A DNA stretch of 9,657 bases, from NCBI GenBank assembly GCA_018702715.1, contig JABIYQ010000593.1, positions 1 through 9,657 of the forward strand, given 5' to 3'. The notes beneath the pieces are model-generated. The model did not search any database, was not told the DNA's origin, and worked only from the letters and a program-made list of their open reading frames with translations. Positions 1 through 7,140 of this stretch are shown piece by piece. This stretch comes from Desulfobacula sp. Lineage in GTDB: Bacteria; Desulfobacterota; Desulfobacteria; Desulfobacterales; Desulfobacteraceae. The translations under genes and the position numbers were made by a program. The first letter of the stretch is position 1, and each line of letters starts with the position of its first letter.

Positions 1-13
1 ATGAAAATTAACG

Positions 14-42
14 CAACTATGCAAGCCTGACCCCATGACCCC
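14..42. repeat. Left copy of terminal inverted repeat with TGACCCC units
   Basis: Positions 14-35 (core TATGCAAGCCTGACCCC) are the perfect reverse complement of 9636-9657. TGACCCC occurs at 28-34 and again at 36-42, a period of 8. The match to the right end stops after position 35, where the two copies carry different numbers and spacings of the TGACCCC unit. From memory, such TGCAAGCCTGACCCC motifs recur many times in some bacterial genomes and sit near REP-associated tyrosine transposase genes. That link is inference, because no transposase gene is present here. Confidence 0.8.
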
Positions 43-145
43 TACAGACTTATAAACCTATTGAATCATTTTCGCCACCCGAATCTTGCTGGATAAAAAC
101 CTTTTGTTCCTTATACGTCAAACAATTTGGTAAATGGATTAGTAA

Positions 146-167
146 ACGAATTGGTAACGAATTGTTA
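146..167. repeat. Tandem 11-bp repeat, possible regulator sites
   Basis: ACGAATTGGTA (146-156) is followed directly by ACGAATTGTTA (157-167), differing at one base. Looser relatives of the ATTNGTAA part lie just upstream, around 124-145, so the motif recurs at about one helical turn. The array lies about 40-60 bp upstream of the candidate -35 at 207. It could hold helically phased protein-binding sites, or it could be chance in AT-rich DNA. Confidence 0.4.
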
Positions 168-185
168 TACTGGTTGGCCAAAGAA

Positions 186-200
186 GATTTGACTCAAATC
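186..200. promoter_or_regulatory. Perfect 15-nt palindrome upstream of gene 1, possible operator
   Basis: GATTTGACTCAAATC has two perfect 7-bp arms around C193. It ends six bases before the candidate -35 element at 207-212, roughly -57 to -43 relative to the inferred transcription start, a typical position for an activator or regulator dimer. No U-tract follows, so a terminator is unlikely. No specific regulator can be named. Confidence 0.4.
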
Positions 201-206
201 AACGCA

Positions 207-235
207 TTGAATTTTTTGATAATATCTGCTATTAA
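207..235 (+). promoter_or_regulatory. Candidate sigma-70-type promoter for the radical SAM-tkt-yjbQ block
   Basis: TTGAAT (207-212) and TATTAA (230-235) are separated by 17 nt, and TGC precedes the -10, giving an extended -10 form. Each hexamer matches four of six consensus bases. The inferred start near 242 would leave a short leader containing the AAGGGA ribosome site at 251-256. The rest of 43-266 shows no convincing gene; it holds the 11-bp tandem repeat and the palindrome listed separately. Confidence 0.35.
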
Positions 236-266
236 ATGGCTTTAAATTTTAAGGGATTTTTTCGAT

Positions 267-1136
267 ATGCATTATGAAGGGATGATGATAAGGCCGCCAA
301 GTGAGGCCAATAGTATTTTATTACAGGTCACTCTGGGCTGTTCCCATAATAAATGTACATTTTGCGGTACATTTAGGGATAAGCGCTTTAATATAAAAAA
401 AGATGATATTATTTTTAAAGATATAGAATTTGCAAAAACTTATTGCCAAAGACAGGACAGGCTGTTTATCTGCGATGGAGACGCCTTGATCGTTCCGCAA
501 AAAAGGCTTGTCAATATCCTTAAAAGAATAAAAGAACGGCTGCCCTGGGTTCAAAGAGTGGGTCTTTATGCCAACACCAAGGGTATTGCCATGAAGAGCG
601 ACGAGCAGCTCAAGGAACTGCACGAGCTTGGAGTCAAAATCGCTTATATGGGTCTTGAATCAGGGGATGATACTATCTTAAAAGAGATTAAAAAAGGTGC
701 TGATTCCGCCAAAATGATCAAAATGGGAAAACGAGTCAGACAAGCCGGCATTCAGCTGTCCATAACCGTGCTTAATGGTCTGGGTGGAAGAAAGAATTCT
801 AAAAGTCATGCCTTGGAAACAGGCAGGGTTTTATCTGCCATTGATCCTGAGTTTGTGGGGGCTTTAAGTCTGATGCTGGTACCGGGCACGGAACTTTTTG
901 AGCAGCATGAAAAAGGGGATTTTGAACTTATCAATCCTGAAGAAATGCTTGAGGAACTAAGGTTGATGATAGCCTCAACCCATCTTTCAAACGGTCTATT
1001 CCATGCAAATCATGCATCCAACTATCTTCCCATAAGGGCAAAATTGCCCGAAGAAAAAGAAAAAACACTTGAATTGATTTCACAGGCGCTCAAAGGAAAT
1101 ATGGCCTTAAAACCGGAACATATGAGAGCCTTGTAA
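267..1136 (+). CDS. Radical SAM protein with CX4CX2C cluster motif
   Basis: Probably a soluble SAM-dependent [4Fe-4S] enzyme of unknown substrate. Three cysteines at residues 25, 30 and 33 (GCSHNKCTFC) stand at the position of the usual cluster motif, but the first spacing is four residues rather than three. Further landmarks are DGDAL (70-74), GLESGDD (129-135, the SAM-contacting strand region) and a conserved-looking C-terminal segment at 245-261 (FHANHASNYLPIRAKLP). At 289 residues it has no room for a cobalamin, SPASM or other large accessory domain. The ATG at 267 has AAGGGA ten bases upstream; the alternative ATGs at residues 6 and 7 have a purine-rich stretch placed too close. It lies 31 nt before tkt on the same strand, so co-transcription is likely. 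The radical SAM assignment is firm; the reaction is unknown, and I see no reason to call it a coproporphyrinogen oxidase despite similar database labels. Confidence 0.85.
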   Translation: MHYEGMMIRPPSEANSILLQVTLGCSHNKCTFCGTFRDKRFNIKKDDIIFKDIEFAKTYCQRQDRLFICDGDALIVPQKRLVNILKRIKERLPWVQRVGLYANTKGIAMKSDEQLKELHELGVKIAYMGLESGDDTILKEIKKGADSAKMIKMGKRVRQAGIQLSITVLNGLGGRKNSKSHALETGRVLSAIDPEFVGALSLMLVPGTELFEQHEKGDFELINPEEMLEELRLMIASTHLSNGLFHANHASNYLPIRAKLPEEKEKTLELISQALKGNMALKPEHMRAL

Positions 1137-1153
1137 CATAAATTGAATGACAC

Positions 1154-1170
1154 AGGAGAATAAAACAATG
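1154..1170 (+). promoter_or_regulatory. Ribosome binding site that fixes the tkt start
   Basis: AGGAG at 1154-1158 lies nine bases before the ATG at 1168. An in-frame ATG at 1147 has no Shine-Dalgarno sequence before it and would place this AGGAG inside the coding region. The start at 1168 is therefore preferred, giving MAQVETNL as the N-terminus. Confidence 0.8.
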
Positions 1171-3171
1171 GCCCAAGTTGAAACAAATCTTGATCAGTTA
1201 ACAATAAGCACAATCAGAACCCTTTGTATGGATGCAGTTCAAAAGGCCAATTCAGGTCATCCGGGCGCACCCATGGGTCTGGCCCCGGCAGCATATGTTT
1301 TGTTCAAACGCTTTTTAAAACATAATCCTAAAAACCCTGCATGGGTTGACAGAGATCGCTTTGTTCTTTCCGCGGGTCATGCATCTGCACTGCTTTACAG
1401 CCTTTTATACCTTTTTGGGTATGGTCTTAAAATAGATGATCTGAAAAGCTTTAGACAATGGGGCTCCAGAACTCCCGGACACCCTGAATACGGAGATACC
1501 CCGGGTGTAGAAACCACCACAGGTCCTCTGGGCCAGGGCATTGCCAATGCTGTTGGAATGGCCATTGCAGAACGCCATCTGGCAGCGACTTTCAATAAAA
1601 AAGAACAACAGATTATCAACCATCATACCTATGTGATGTGCGGTGATGGCGATCTTATGGAAGGGGTTGCCCTTGAGACGATCTCCCTTGCAGGACATCT
1701 GGGCCTGGGAAAACTGATCTGCCTATATGATGACAATTCTATTACCATTGAAGGAAAAACCAATATTGCTTTTACAGAAAATGTGAGGGCAAAATTTGAA
1801 AGTCAGAACTGGCACGTGGTCACGGTTAATGATGGCAATGATCTTGAAGAAATACAAAAAGCGATCCAGGCAGGTAAAGATGCTGTTGCAAGACCAACCC
1901 TTGTTCAGATAAAGACCCATATTGCCTATGGCAGCCCCAATAAACAGGACACTTCCGGCGCACATGGAGCACCCCTTGGTGTGGAAGAGATTAAGCTTGT
2001 CAAAAAGTTTTATGGTGTGCCTGCGGATAAAGATTTTTTTGTGCCGGATGAGGTTCTTGAAAATTGTGGAAAAGCCCTGTTATATGGTGAAGGCTTTGAA
2101 CAAAGCTGGCAGGAAGGTTTTAACTCGTATAAAACCCAATACCCGGAACTTGCCGCCAGGTTTGTTGATGCCATCAGTGGATTTTTAACTGAAGGGTGGG
2201 ATGCCAAGATTCCTGAATTTAATCCTGAAGACGGACCTATTGCCACAAGGGCTGCCTCAGGTCAGGTCTTGAATGCTATTGCAGACAACCTGCCTGCATT
2301 AATGGGGGGTTCTGCTGATCTTGCGCCATCAAACAAAACATATATAAACAGTGCAAATGATTTTCAAAAAAACGCCTATGATGGACGGAATATCAGGTTT
2401 GGTGTTCGTGAACATGCAATGGGTGCCATTATGTCGGGAATGTATCTTCATTCCGGCATTCGGCCCTATGGTGGAACATTCCTTGTCTTTGCCGACTATA
2501 TGCGTCCGGCAATCCGTGTGGCCACTTTGATGAACCTGCCTTTGATTTATGTATTTACCCATGACAGTGTTGCTGTGGGAGAAGACGGGCCCACACACCA
2601 GCCAGTGGAGCATTTGGCATCATTGCGGGCCATTCCGGGTCTTAAGGTTGTTCGACCTGCCGACGCCAATGAAACAGCCCTTGCCTGGAAGCAGGCTTTA
2701 AAAACGCTTGATTCACCCACAGCATTAATATTAAGCCGTCAAAAACTGCCGACCCTGGATGTATCCAAAAGGGAAGGCGAGTTTAATCATGGAGCCTATA
2801 TTTTAGAAACTATAATTGACCCGGATATGATTCTCATTGCAACTGGATCTGAAGTTCATATCTGTGTTGAAGCTGCCCATATGCTTAAAAATGACCACAA
2901 CATAAAAGCGGCTGTGGTATCCATGCCTTCCTGGGAATGGTTTGAAAAAGCACCTGCACCTTACAGAGAAAGGATACTGCCATCAAGTGTGACAAAAAGA
3001 ATGGCAGTTGAAGCAGGTATTTCCATGGGATGGGAAAAATACACAGGCTCTGAAGGTAAAATTTTGGGGATTAATAAATTTGGTTCTTCAGCACCCGGTG
3101 GAACAGTTCTCAAAGAGTATGGCTTTTCTCCGGAAAATATTGTTCAAAAAGCCCTTGGCCTTTTTAAATAA
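1168..3171 (+). CDS. tkt: Transketolase
   Basis: Cytosolic thiamine diphosphate (TPP) enzyme of the non-oxidative pentose phosphate pathway. It moves two-carbon ketol units between sugar phosphates, for example xylulose 5-phosphate to ribose 5-phosphate or erythrose 4-phosphate. From the ATG at 1168 the protein has 667 residues, matching the bacterial family (about 660-670), and all three domains are present. Visible landmarks are GHPG with His31; GPLGQG; the TPP/metal motif GDGDLMEG (159-166, Asp160) completed by Asn190; RFGVREH with the cofactor-activating Glu415; and THDSVAVGEDGPTHQP with Asp473 and His477 for substrate contact. The C-terminal SAPGG region is intact. No frameshift or truncation is seen. 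Its neighbours are a radical SAM gene 31 nt upstream and a YjbQ gene 29 nt downstream, both on the same strand. Confidence 0.97.
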   Translation: MAQVETNLDQLTISTIRTLCMDAVQKANSGHPGAPMGLAPAAYVLFKRFLKHNPKNPAWVDRDRFVLSAGHASALLYSLLYLFGYGLKIDDLKSFRQWGSRTPGHPEYGDTPGVETTTGPLGQGIANAVGMAIAERHLAATFNKKEQQIINHHTYVMCGDGDLMEGVALETISLAGHLGLGKLICLYDDNSITIEGKTNIAFTENVRAKFESQNWHVVTVNDGNDLEEIQKAIQAGKDAVARPTLVQIKTHIAYGSPNKQDTSGAHGAPLGVEEIKLVKKFYGVPADKDFFVPDEVLENCGKALLYGEGFEQSWQEGFNSYKTQYPELAARFVDAISGFLTEGWDAKIPEFNPEDGPIATRAASGQVLNAIADNLPALMGGSADLAPSNKTYINSANDFQKNAYDGRNIRFGVREHAMGAIMSGMYLHSGIRPYGGTFLVFADYMRPAIRVATLMNLPLIYVFTHDSVAVGEDGPTHQPVEHLASLRAIPGLKVVRPADANETALAWKQALKTLDSPTALILSRQKLPTLDVSKREGEFNHGAYILETIIDPDMILIATGSEVHICVEAAHMLKNDHNIKAAVVSMPSWEWFEKAPAPYRERILPSSVTKRMAVEAGISMGWEKYTGSEGKILGINKFGSSAPGGTVLKEYGFSPENIVQKALGLFK

Positions 3172-3188
3172 TCCAGTTTAAATAATCC
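3163..3188. repeat. Short direct duplication across the tkt stop codon
   Basis: TTTAAATAATCC occurs at 3163-3174 and 3177-3188 with a period of 14. The first copy contains the tkt stop codon (3169-3171) and the second forms most of the leader of the next gene. It looks like a small local duplication that lengthened the intergenic spacer. No role is evident. Confidence 0.6.
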
Positions 3189-3200
3189 GGGAGGAAGGCA

Positions 3201-3593
3201 ATGCAGATCAGCGTTAAAACAAGTGCAAGAACCCAGATGATCGATATCACATCCCAGGTTAAAACGCTTGTAAAAGAATCTGGAATTAAAAATGGTCTTG
3301 TCCATGTGTTTTCCATGCATACCACAGCTGCAGTTACTATTAACGAGAATGCAGATCCAGCTGTTGAAACAGATATTTTAAACACTATCAACAAGGTGAT
3401 TCCATGGGATGACCATTTCAAACACATGGAAGGCAATTCTGCTGCACACATAAAAGTCAGCCTGTTCGGTCCTTCAGAAACCATTGCACTGGAAAACGGT
3501 TACCTTGTGCTGGGCACCTGGCAGGGTATTTATTTTTGTGAATTTGACGGACCGAGAAACAGGCGGGGGAACATAAAAATTATCTCAGATTGA
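3201..3593 (+). CDS. yjbQ: YjbQ/UPF0047 family protein, possible secondary thiamine-phosphate synthase
   Basis: Small single-domain cytosolic protein of 130 residues, the usual family length. Family signatures are HVFSMHTTAAVTINENAD (35-52, with His40 and the INENAD loop), the histidine-rich stretch PWDDHFKHMEGNSAAH (68-83), and GTWQGIYFCEFDGPR (105-119). The grouped histidines fit the proposed metal or phosphate site. Family members have been reported to give weak thiamine-phosphate synthase activity in thiE mutants; the physiological role is uncertain. The start is supported by GGGAGG at 3189-3194, six bases before the ATG. It directly follows transketolase, a thiamine diphosphate enzyme, which is suggestive but not proof of a thiamine-related role. 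The family assignment is firm and the activity is inferred. Confidence 0.9.
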   Translation: MQISVKTSARTQMIDITSQVKTLVKESGIKNGLVHVFSMHTTAAVTINENADPAVETDILNTINKVIPWDDHFKHMEGNSAAHIKVSLFGPSETIALENGYLVLGTWQGIYFCEFDGPRNRRGNIKIISD

Positions 3594-3611
3594 TGAATTT
3601 TTGTGCAAACA

Positions 3612-4043
3612 CTAATTTAAATCGTCTTTGGGATTCTTAGTACCCGGAACTTTGAAAACGGGCACGCCTTCTTTGGCAAGAACTTTATCTTCTTCTTTTG
3701 TTGTGGTGCCTTTAATATTTCTGTACTCTTCTGCACCATAATGCATTTTCAAGGCTTGTTTTGTGAAACTGGACCCTACATCCTCAAAATTTTTTTCAAC
3801 ATATTCAGCCACTTTTTCAGTTAATTCAGTCATGGCTTCCTGTCTTGCCTGCAGAGCGTTCCGGGTTGTACTATGGGAAGATTTTTTAATAGCAATCATA
3901 TGTTGTTTTTGTACAACAGATGAGGTTTCGCAAACAGGGCAAGTTAATATGCCCTGGTCCTGTTGTTTTTTCAAATCGTCTTTGTCTTCGAACCAGCCTT
4001 CGAAGGTATGACCATTTAGACATTCAAGATCAAATACTATCAT
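3612..4043 (-). CDS. DUF1178 zinc-ribbon-like protein
   Basis: A 143-residue protein of the DUF1178 family, function unknown. The N-terminal half carries a probable zinc site from C8 and H12 (CLNGH) with C35 and C38 (CPVC), followed by a lysine- and serine-rich linker. The C-terminal half has the family pattern VGSSFTKQALKMHYGAEE, then an acidic stretch and GVPVFKVP near the end. It is probably cytosolic, since no signal or membrane segment is visible. The ATG lies one base after the stop codon of the Na/Pi transporter gene, so translation is probably coupled and the two share a transcript. It converges on the yjbQ gene with only 18 nt between the stop codons. The domain call is secure from the paired Cys/His motifs and overall pattern; the function is not. 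Confidence 0.88.
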   Translation of the reverse strand: MIVFDLECLNGHTFEGWFEDKDDLKKQQDQGILTCPVCETSSVVQKQHMIAIKKSSHSTTRNALQARQEAMTELTEKVAEYVEKNFEDVGSSFTKQALKMHYGAEEYRNIKGTTTKEEDKVLAKEGVPVFKVPGTKNPKDDLN

Positions 4044-4044
4044 T

Positions 4045-5718
4045 TTAAATAATTCTGTCTACACCTGTGGCGATGTTATAACAGCAGTCTCCCATCTTTT
4101 CATAATTTGAAACAAGGGCAATAAAGAAAACACCCACATCCACCTGGCATTCTCCATTCCTTAATCTTTCAATATGTTGGTATCTCATATCTTCACGCAA
4201 CTGGTCAATCAAATCTTCATTTGCCAATGCTTTCTGATAAAACCCTTCGGTTTTTTCATGTAATTCTTTAACAATCAGGGTTAAAAATTTGTCTAGTTGG
4301 TCTGATATGTCTTTAAGATCTTTTTTGGCTTTCTCAGTGAATATAAAATTATTTTCATATATTTTCTCAAGTATTTTAGACACATTCTCCATGCCGTCGC
4401 CCAATCTTTCTATATTATTGGTAATTCTCATCATTTCTGATATTTCTTTGGCTTCAGGTTCGTTTACCTCTCCTTGATAAATGGTGGTCAAATACTTGAT
4501 AATGATTTTCTGGCAGTCATCCAGATGTTCTTCTATGGCATCTCTTTCCCCAAGGATGTCATCATCCCTGATCAAAAGACAAGTAGATACTTTCTTAATA
4601 TTCATATGAGCAAATTCTAAGTTCTTTATGATTTCACCCTTAGCCTTGGCAAGGGCACCTATGGGTGAGTCAATAAACCCTGAATCAAATTCGGGCAGCC
4701 TGTATCTTTCTTGAGATTTTACAGGCTTTGGGGATAATAAAATTGTCAGTTGGACAAGCTTGGGAAGAAAAATCAGGAACACAATTGCATTGATAACATT
4801 AAAAATCGTATGGCCATTGGCTATATATCTTGCAACATTGACATATTCGCCATTCACAGTATGGGTCACTGAATCGGCACCTAATTTTAAAGTAATGACT
4901 TCTACAATATCAACAAACCATGGGAAAATCAGCAAGATAATACCGACTCCGATGACGTTAAAAATCGTATGGGCGTTTGCCGTTTTATGTGCCTCTGCAT
5001 TGTTCGATCCTAAAGTGGATAATTGTGCAGTCACCGTCGTACCGATATTTTCTCCAAGAACCAGGGCAAGGGCAGTTGGAAATGTCAAAAGTCCTGAAGC
5101 TGCCAGAGTCATTGTCAGCCCCACCGTGGCGGAAGATGACTGAACTGCTACAGTCAGGACTGTTCCCATGAAGATACAAAGGAGAATTCCGCTCATGCTT
5201 TCCGTACTGAATTTTGTAAAAAATTCAATAAACTGAGGATCGGATTTTATGGGAGAAAGACCCATTTTCATGACAGTCATGCCATAAAAAAGAAGACCAA
5301 ACCCCACAATAATATCACCGATATGCCTGTAACTTCTTTTTGTTGAAAAATATTTTAGGCCCACACCCAGCGCAATTGCAGGAAGAGCAAGTTTTGTTAA
5401 TTTAAAGGCGATCATCTGGCCTGTAATAGTTGTGCCGATATTTGCACCAATTATAACACCCACAGCCTGCTCAAACGCCATGATGCCCGCACTCACAAAC
5501 CCGATAAGCATGACGGTTGTTGCAGATGAGGATTGAATAACCGCAGTAACTCCTGCGCCTGTTGCACATCCCAAAATTCTATTTGAAGAGATGGCTTCGA
5601 GAATCCGCCTGATTTTTTGTCCTGCAGTGGCTTGAAGGCCTTCGGTCATCATTTTCATACCCAGAATGAAAAGGCCAAGTCCGCCAAGGGTTTGAATTAA
5701 TATGCCTGTTATATTCAA
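4045..5718 (-). CDS. Na/Pi cotransporter family protein with C-terminal PhoU-like domain
   Basis: An inner-membrane protein of 557 residues, NptA/YjbB-like (PF02690 type). The membrane part has two inverted family repeats. Each carries a QSSSA motif (62-66 and 193-197) followed by G(A/E)NIGTT (91-97 and 222-228), the signature of sodium-phosphate cotransporters. HTIFNV also occurs twice (250-255 and 303-308). Hydrophobic segments fill about residues 5-325. The region from about 350 to 557 is hydrophilic and helical with repeated ERLGDGMENV- and YEKMGDCCYNI-like patterns, typical of PhoU-like domains. Predicted role: sodium-linked phosphate movement, in or out, tuned by the PhoU-like tail. Substrate and direction are inferred. 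The start codon is TTG at 5718-5716, with AAGGA at 5725-5729 (minus sense) six bases away. The next ATG (residue 21) would remove most of the first membrane helix. DUF1178 follows after one base. Confidence 0.93.
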   Translation of the reverse strand: MNITGILIQTLGGLGLFILGMKMMTEGLQATAGQKIRRILEAISSNRILGCATGAGVTAVIQSSSATTVMLIGFVSAGIMAFEQAVGVIIGANIGTTITGQMIAFKLTKLALPAIALGVGLKYFSTKRSYRHIGDIIVGFGLLFYGMTVMKMGLSPIKSDPQFIEFFTKFSTESMSGILLCIFMGTVLTVAVQSSSATVGLTMTLAASGLLTFPTALALVLGENIGTTVTAQLSTLGSNNAEAHKTANAHTIFNVIGVGIILLIFPWFVDIVEVITLKLGADSVTHTVNGEYVNVARYIANGHTIFNVINAIVFLIFLPKLVQLTILLSPKPVKSQERYRLPEFDSGFIDSPIGALAKAKGEIIKNLEFAHMNIKKVSTCLLIRDDDILGERDAIEEHLDDCQKIIIKYLTTIYQGEVNEPEAKEISEMMRITNNIERLGDGMENVSKILEKIYENNFIFTEKAKKDLKDISDQLDKFLTLIVKELHEKTEGFYQKALANEDLIDQLREDMRYQHIERLRNGECQVDVGVFFIALVSNYEKMGDCCYNIATGVDRII

Positions 5719-5730
5719 TTTTTTTCCTTT
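5716..5730 (-). promoter_or_regulatory. Ribosome binding site and TTG start of the Na/Pi transporter gene
   Basis: Read on the minus strand, AAGGA (5729-5725) is followed by six bases and TTG (5718-5716). The TTG opens the frame just ahead of the first hydrophobic helix, and no in-frame ATG occurs before residue 21. The well-placed Shine-Dalgarno sequence supports the rare start codon. Confidence 0.7.
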
Positions 5731-5758
5731 TTTTAAATATTGCCGCGCATGTTGTTCC

Positions 5759-5786
5759 AGTATAAATTAAACAAAATTCTGATGAA
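5759..5786 (-). promoter_or_regulatory. Weak candidate promoter for the Na/Pi transporter and DUF1178 genes
   Basis: In the 90-nt gap upstream of the transporter gene, the minus strand shows TTCATC (5786-5781) and TATACT (5764-5759) with a 16-nt spacer. The -10 is good (five of six) and the -35 poor. No Pho-box-like direct repeats were recognised. The gap also shows no hairpin that would end the upstream radical SAM transcript, so read-through is equally possible. Confidence 0.25.
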
Positions 5787-5808
5787 CCAAGAGGGTTATA
5801 TAATAAAA

Positions 5809-7140
5809 TTATAGATTTTTCAATTGGGAAATATGCTTTAGATCATGGGTCGAGCTTACGCATGGGAAAAGAGTATTGTTTGTAAAAACAGGGTGTTCAG
5901 CAAGATCAAATTTTGAATTTTTGACGGAAGTCTCCCACATTGGAGTGTGGGGAATAGGAGTATAATAGGCCAGTACAGGCAGTATACCGGCCTGGCTTAC
6001 AAGTTCCATGGATATTTGAACATCATCAATTTTTTGTCCGGGTAATCCGCATAATAAATATGCACCCATCTGATTTTTTTCAAATCCGGCAGCCTTTAGA
6101 TTTTCAACGGCCTTAAAAAAGTCATCTTTTCTAACTTTTACATCATGGTTCCTTTGTCTGGAAAAATCAGTGGTTTCAAGACCCAGTCGGATGGTTTTAA
6201 ATCCTGAGTTAAACATTAAGCGGGCGGTTTTTTCAGAAATCTCATTGATGTGCAGGGCATTGGGTGTATGAAAAAAGAGTTCCATTTTTGAAGAGATTAT
6301 TTTTTCAAATAATGGGAATGCGTAACGTTTGGTATTTACAAGCAGAGCATCGTCGTAAAAAGCAAAATTTTTAACGCCATAGCGCTTATGCCAGTGTTGT
6401 ATTTCTTTGAACACATTTTCAGGCGATCTTTGCCTGAGTTTTGGTTCAAGATATGAGGAAGCACAATATTCGCATGAAAAAGGACACCCCCTTGACGTTA
6501 AAATAGGCGCATAAGCAATTTTATGTTGAAGATCAAGGGCAGGATAGGGCAATTCATCCAGGTCCCCGGACAAACCTTTGTCATCTATTTCAAATTTTGT
6601 AAAGGTTTTGATGATTTTTTGAAGTTGAGGCTCTGCCGGACCCTTTATAACAAGATCTGCCAGAGTATTTTTTCTTGCATGTTCATAGCAAAGACTTGCA
6701 TAAATCCCGCCAAGAACAACAGGCGCATGAGGCCAGATTTCTTTGACTATTTCAATGGTCTCTTTAACGCCTGTTGCCCAGTAAGTCATCAAAGAAGTGA
6801 CAAAAATGAGATCTGGTTTTTCTATTTGTTTTAAATCTGAAGCAAACCACTGGGGTTTTACACCATAGCGGGAGAATTTTTTATCAATGTGTTCAAGGCC
6901 ATGGGGTAGATCAATTTCGGTTTTTCGAAAGGGTCCCCGGCCATCCCAAAGAACTTTAGCTTCCTTTGGTTCATTAGGGTGGAATCGGTCAAGGCAGTCA
7001 AGAAAGCTTACCTTTAAACCCTTTTCACGTAAAATGGCTGCAATGGACAAAAGCCCTAACGGCTTAGCCCAGAAATCAAAGGCGGCAAAATCATGAATCC
7101 AGGGATTTATACAGAGGATATGGGGTGAATCAGTCTTCAA
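5809..7140 (-). CDS. Cobalamin-binding-type radical SAM protein (BchE/COG1032-like)
   Basis: Protein of 443 residues with the class B architecture. An N-terminal Rossmann-like domain (about 7-180, with PLGLLSIAAILREKG, DLIFVTSLMTYW and PVVLGGIYAS) resembles cobalamin-binding domains but lacks an obvious DXHXXG motif. It is followed by a radical SAM core with CPFSCEYC (Cys219, 223, 226), a FYDDALLVN strand near 263-271 and a LGLETT segment near 327. Such enzymes typically methylate or rearrange unactivated carbons; the substrate here is unknown. The start is TTG at 7140, since an in-frame stop lies three codons upstream and no earlier ATG exists. It overlaps the ahbB-like gene by 11 nt and lacks a clear Shine-Dalgarno sequence, so translation probably depends on coupling. 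It does not look like AhbC or AhbD, which lack this N-terminal domain. The gene ends 90 nt before the transporter gene. Confidence 0.85.
   Translation of the reverse strand: MKTDSPHILCINPWIHDFAAFDFWAKPLGLLSIAAILREKGLKVSFLDCLDRFHPNEPKEAKVLWDGRGPFRKTEIDLPHGLEHIDKKFSRYGVKPQWFASDLKQIEKPDLIFVTSLMTYWATGVKETIEIVKEIWPHAPVVLGGIYASLCYEHARKNTLADLVIKGPAEPQLQKIIKTFTKFEIDDKGLSGDLDELPYPALDLQHKIAYAPILTSRGCPFSCEYCASSYLEPKLRQRSPENVFKEIQHWHKRYGVKNFAFYDDALLVNTKRYAFPLFEKIISSKMELFFHTPNALHINEISEKTARLMFNSGFKTIRLGLETTDFSRQRNHDVKVRKDDFFKAVENLKAAGFEKNQMGAYLLCGLPGQKIDDVQISMELVSQAGILPVLAYYTPIPHTPMWETSVKNSKFDLAEHPVFTNNTLFPCVSSTHDLKHISQLKNL

Noticed and set aside
43..180. Remnant of a truncated gene left of the radical SAM gene
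   Set aside because: All frames are broken by stops within short distances, and no fragment resembles a known family. The TTGGCCAA palindrome at 174-181 is too short to interpret.
189..223. TTGACT with GATAAT as the promoter of gene 1
   Set aside because: The hexamers are good but the spacer is 23 nt, too long. The TTGAAT/TATTAA pair with 17 nt fits better.
1147..1167. Earlier transketolase start adding MTQENKT
   Set aside because: No Shine-Dalgarno sequence precedes it, and the strong AGGAG lies inside this stretch, ideally placed for the ATG at 1168.
3164..3484. Minus-strand frame of 106 codons opposite yjbQ
   Set aside because: It lies wholly antisense to a well-supported YjbQ gene, has no ribosome site, and its product has no recognisable motif.
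3594..3611. Bidirectional terminator between the convergent genes
   Set aside because: The 18-nt gap contains no inverted repeat capable of forming a stem, so no terminator is called.
4760..5143. Plus-strand frame of 127 codons opposite the Na/Pi transporter
   Set aside because: It is antisense to the membrane domain with the QSSSA repeats. Hydrophobic codons on one strand often leave the other open.
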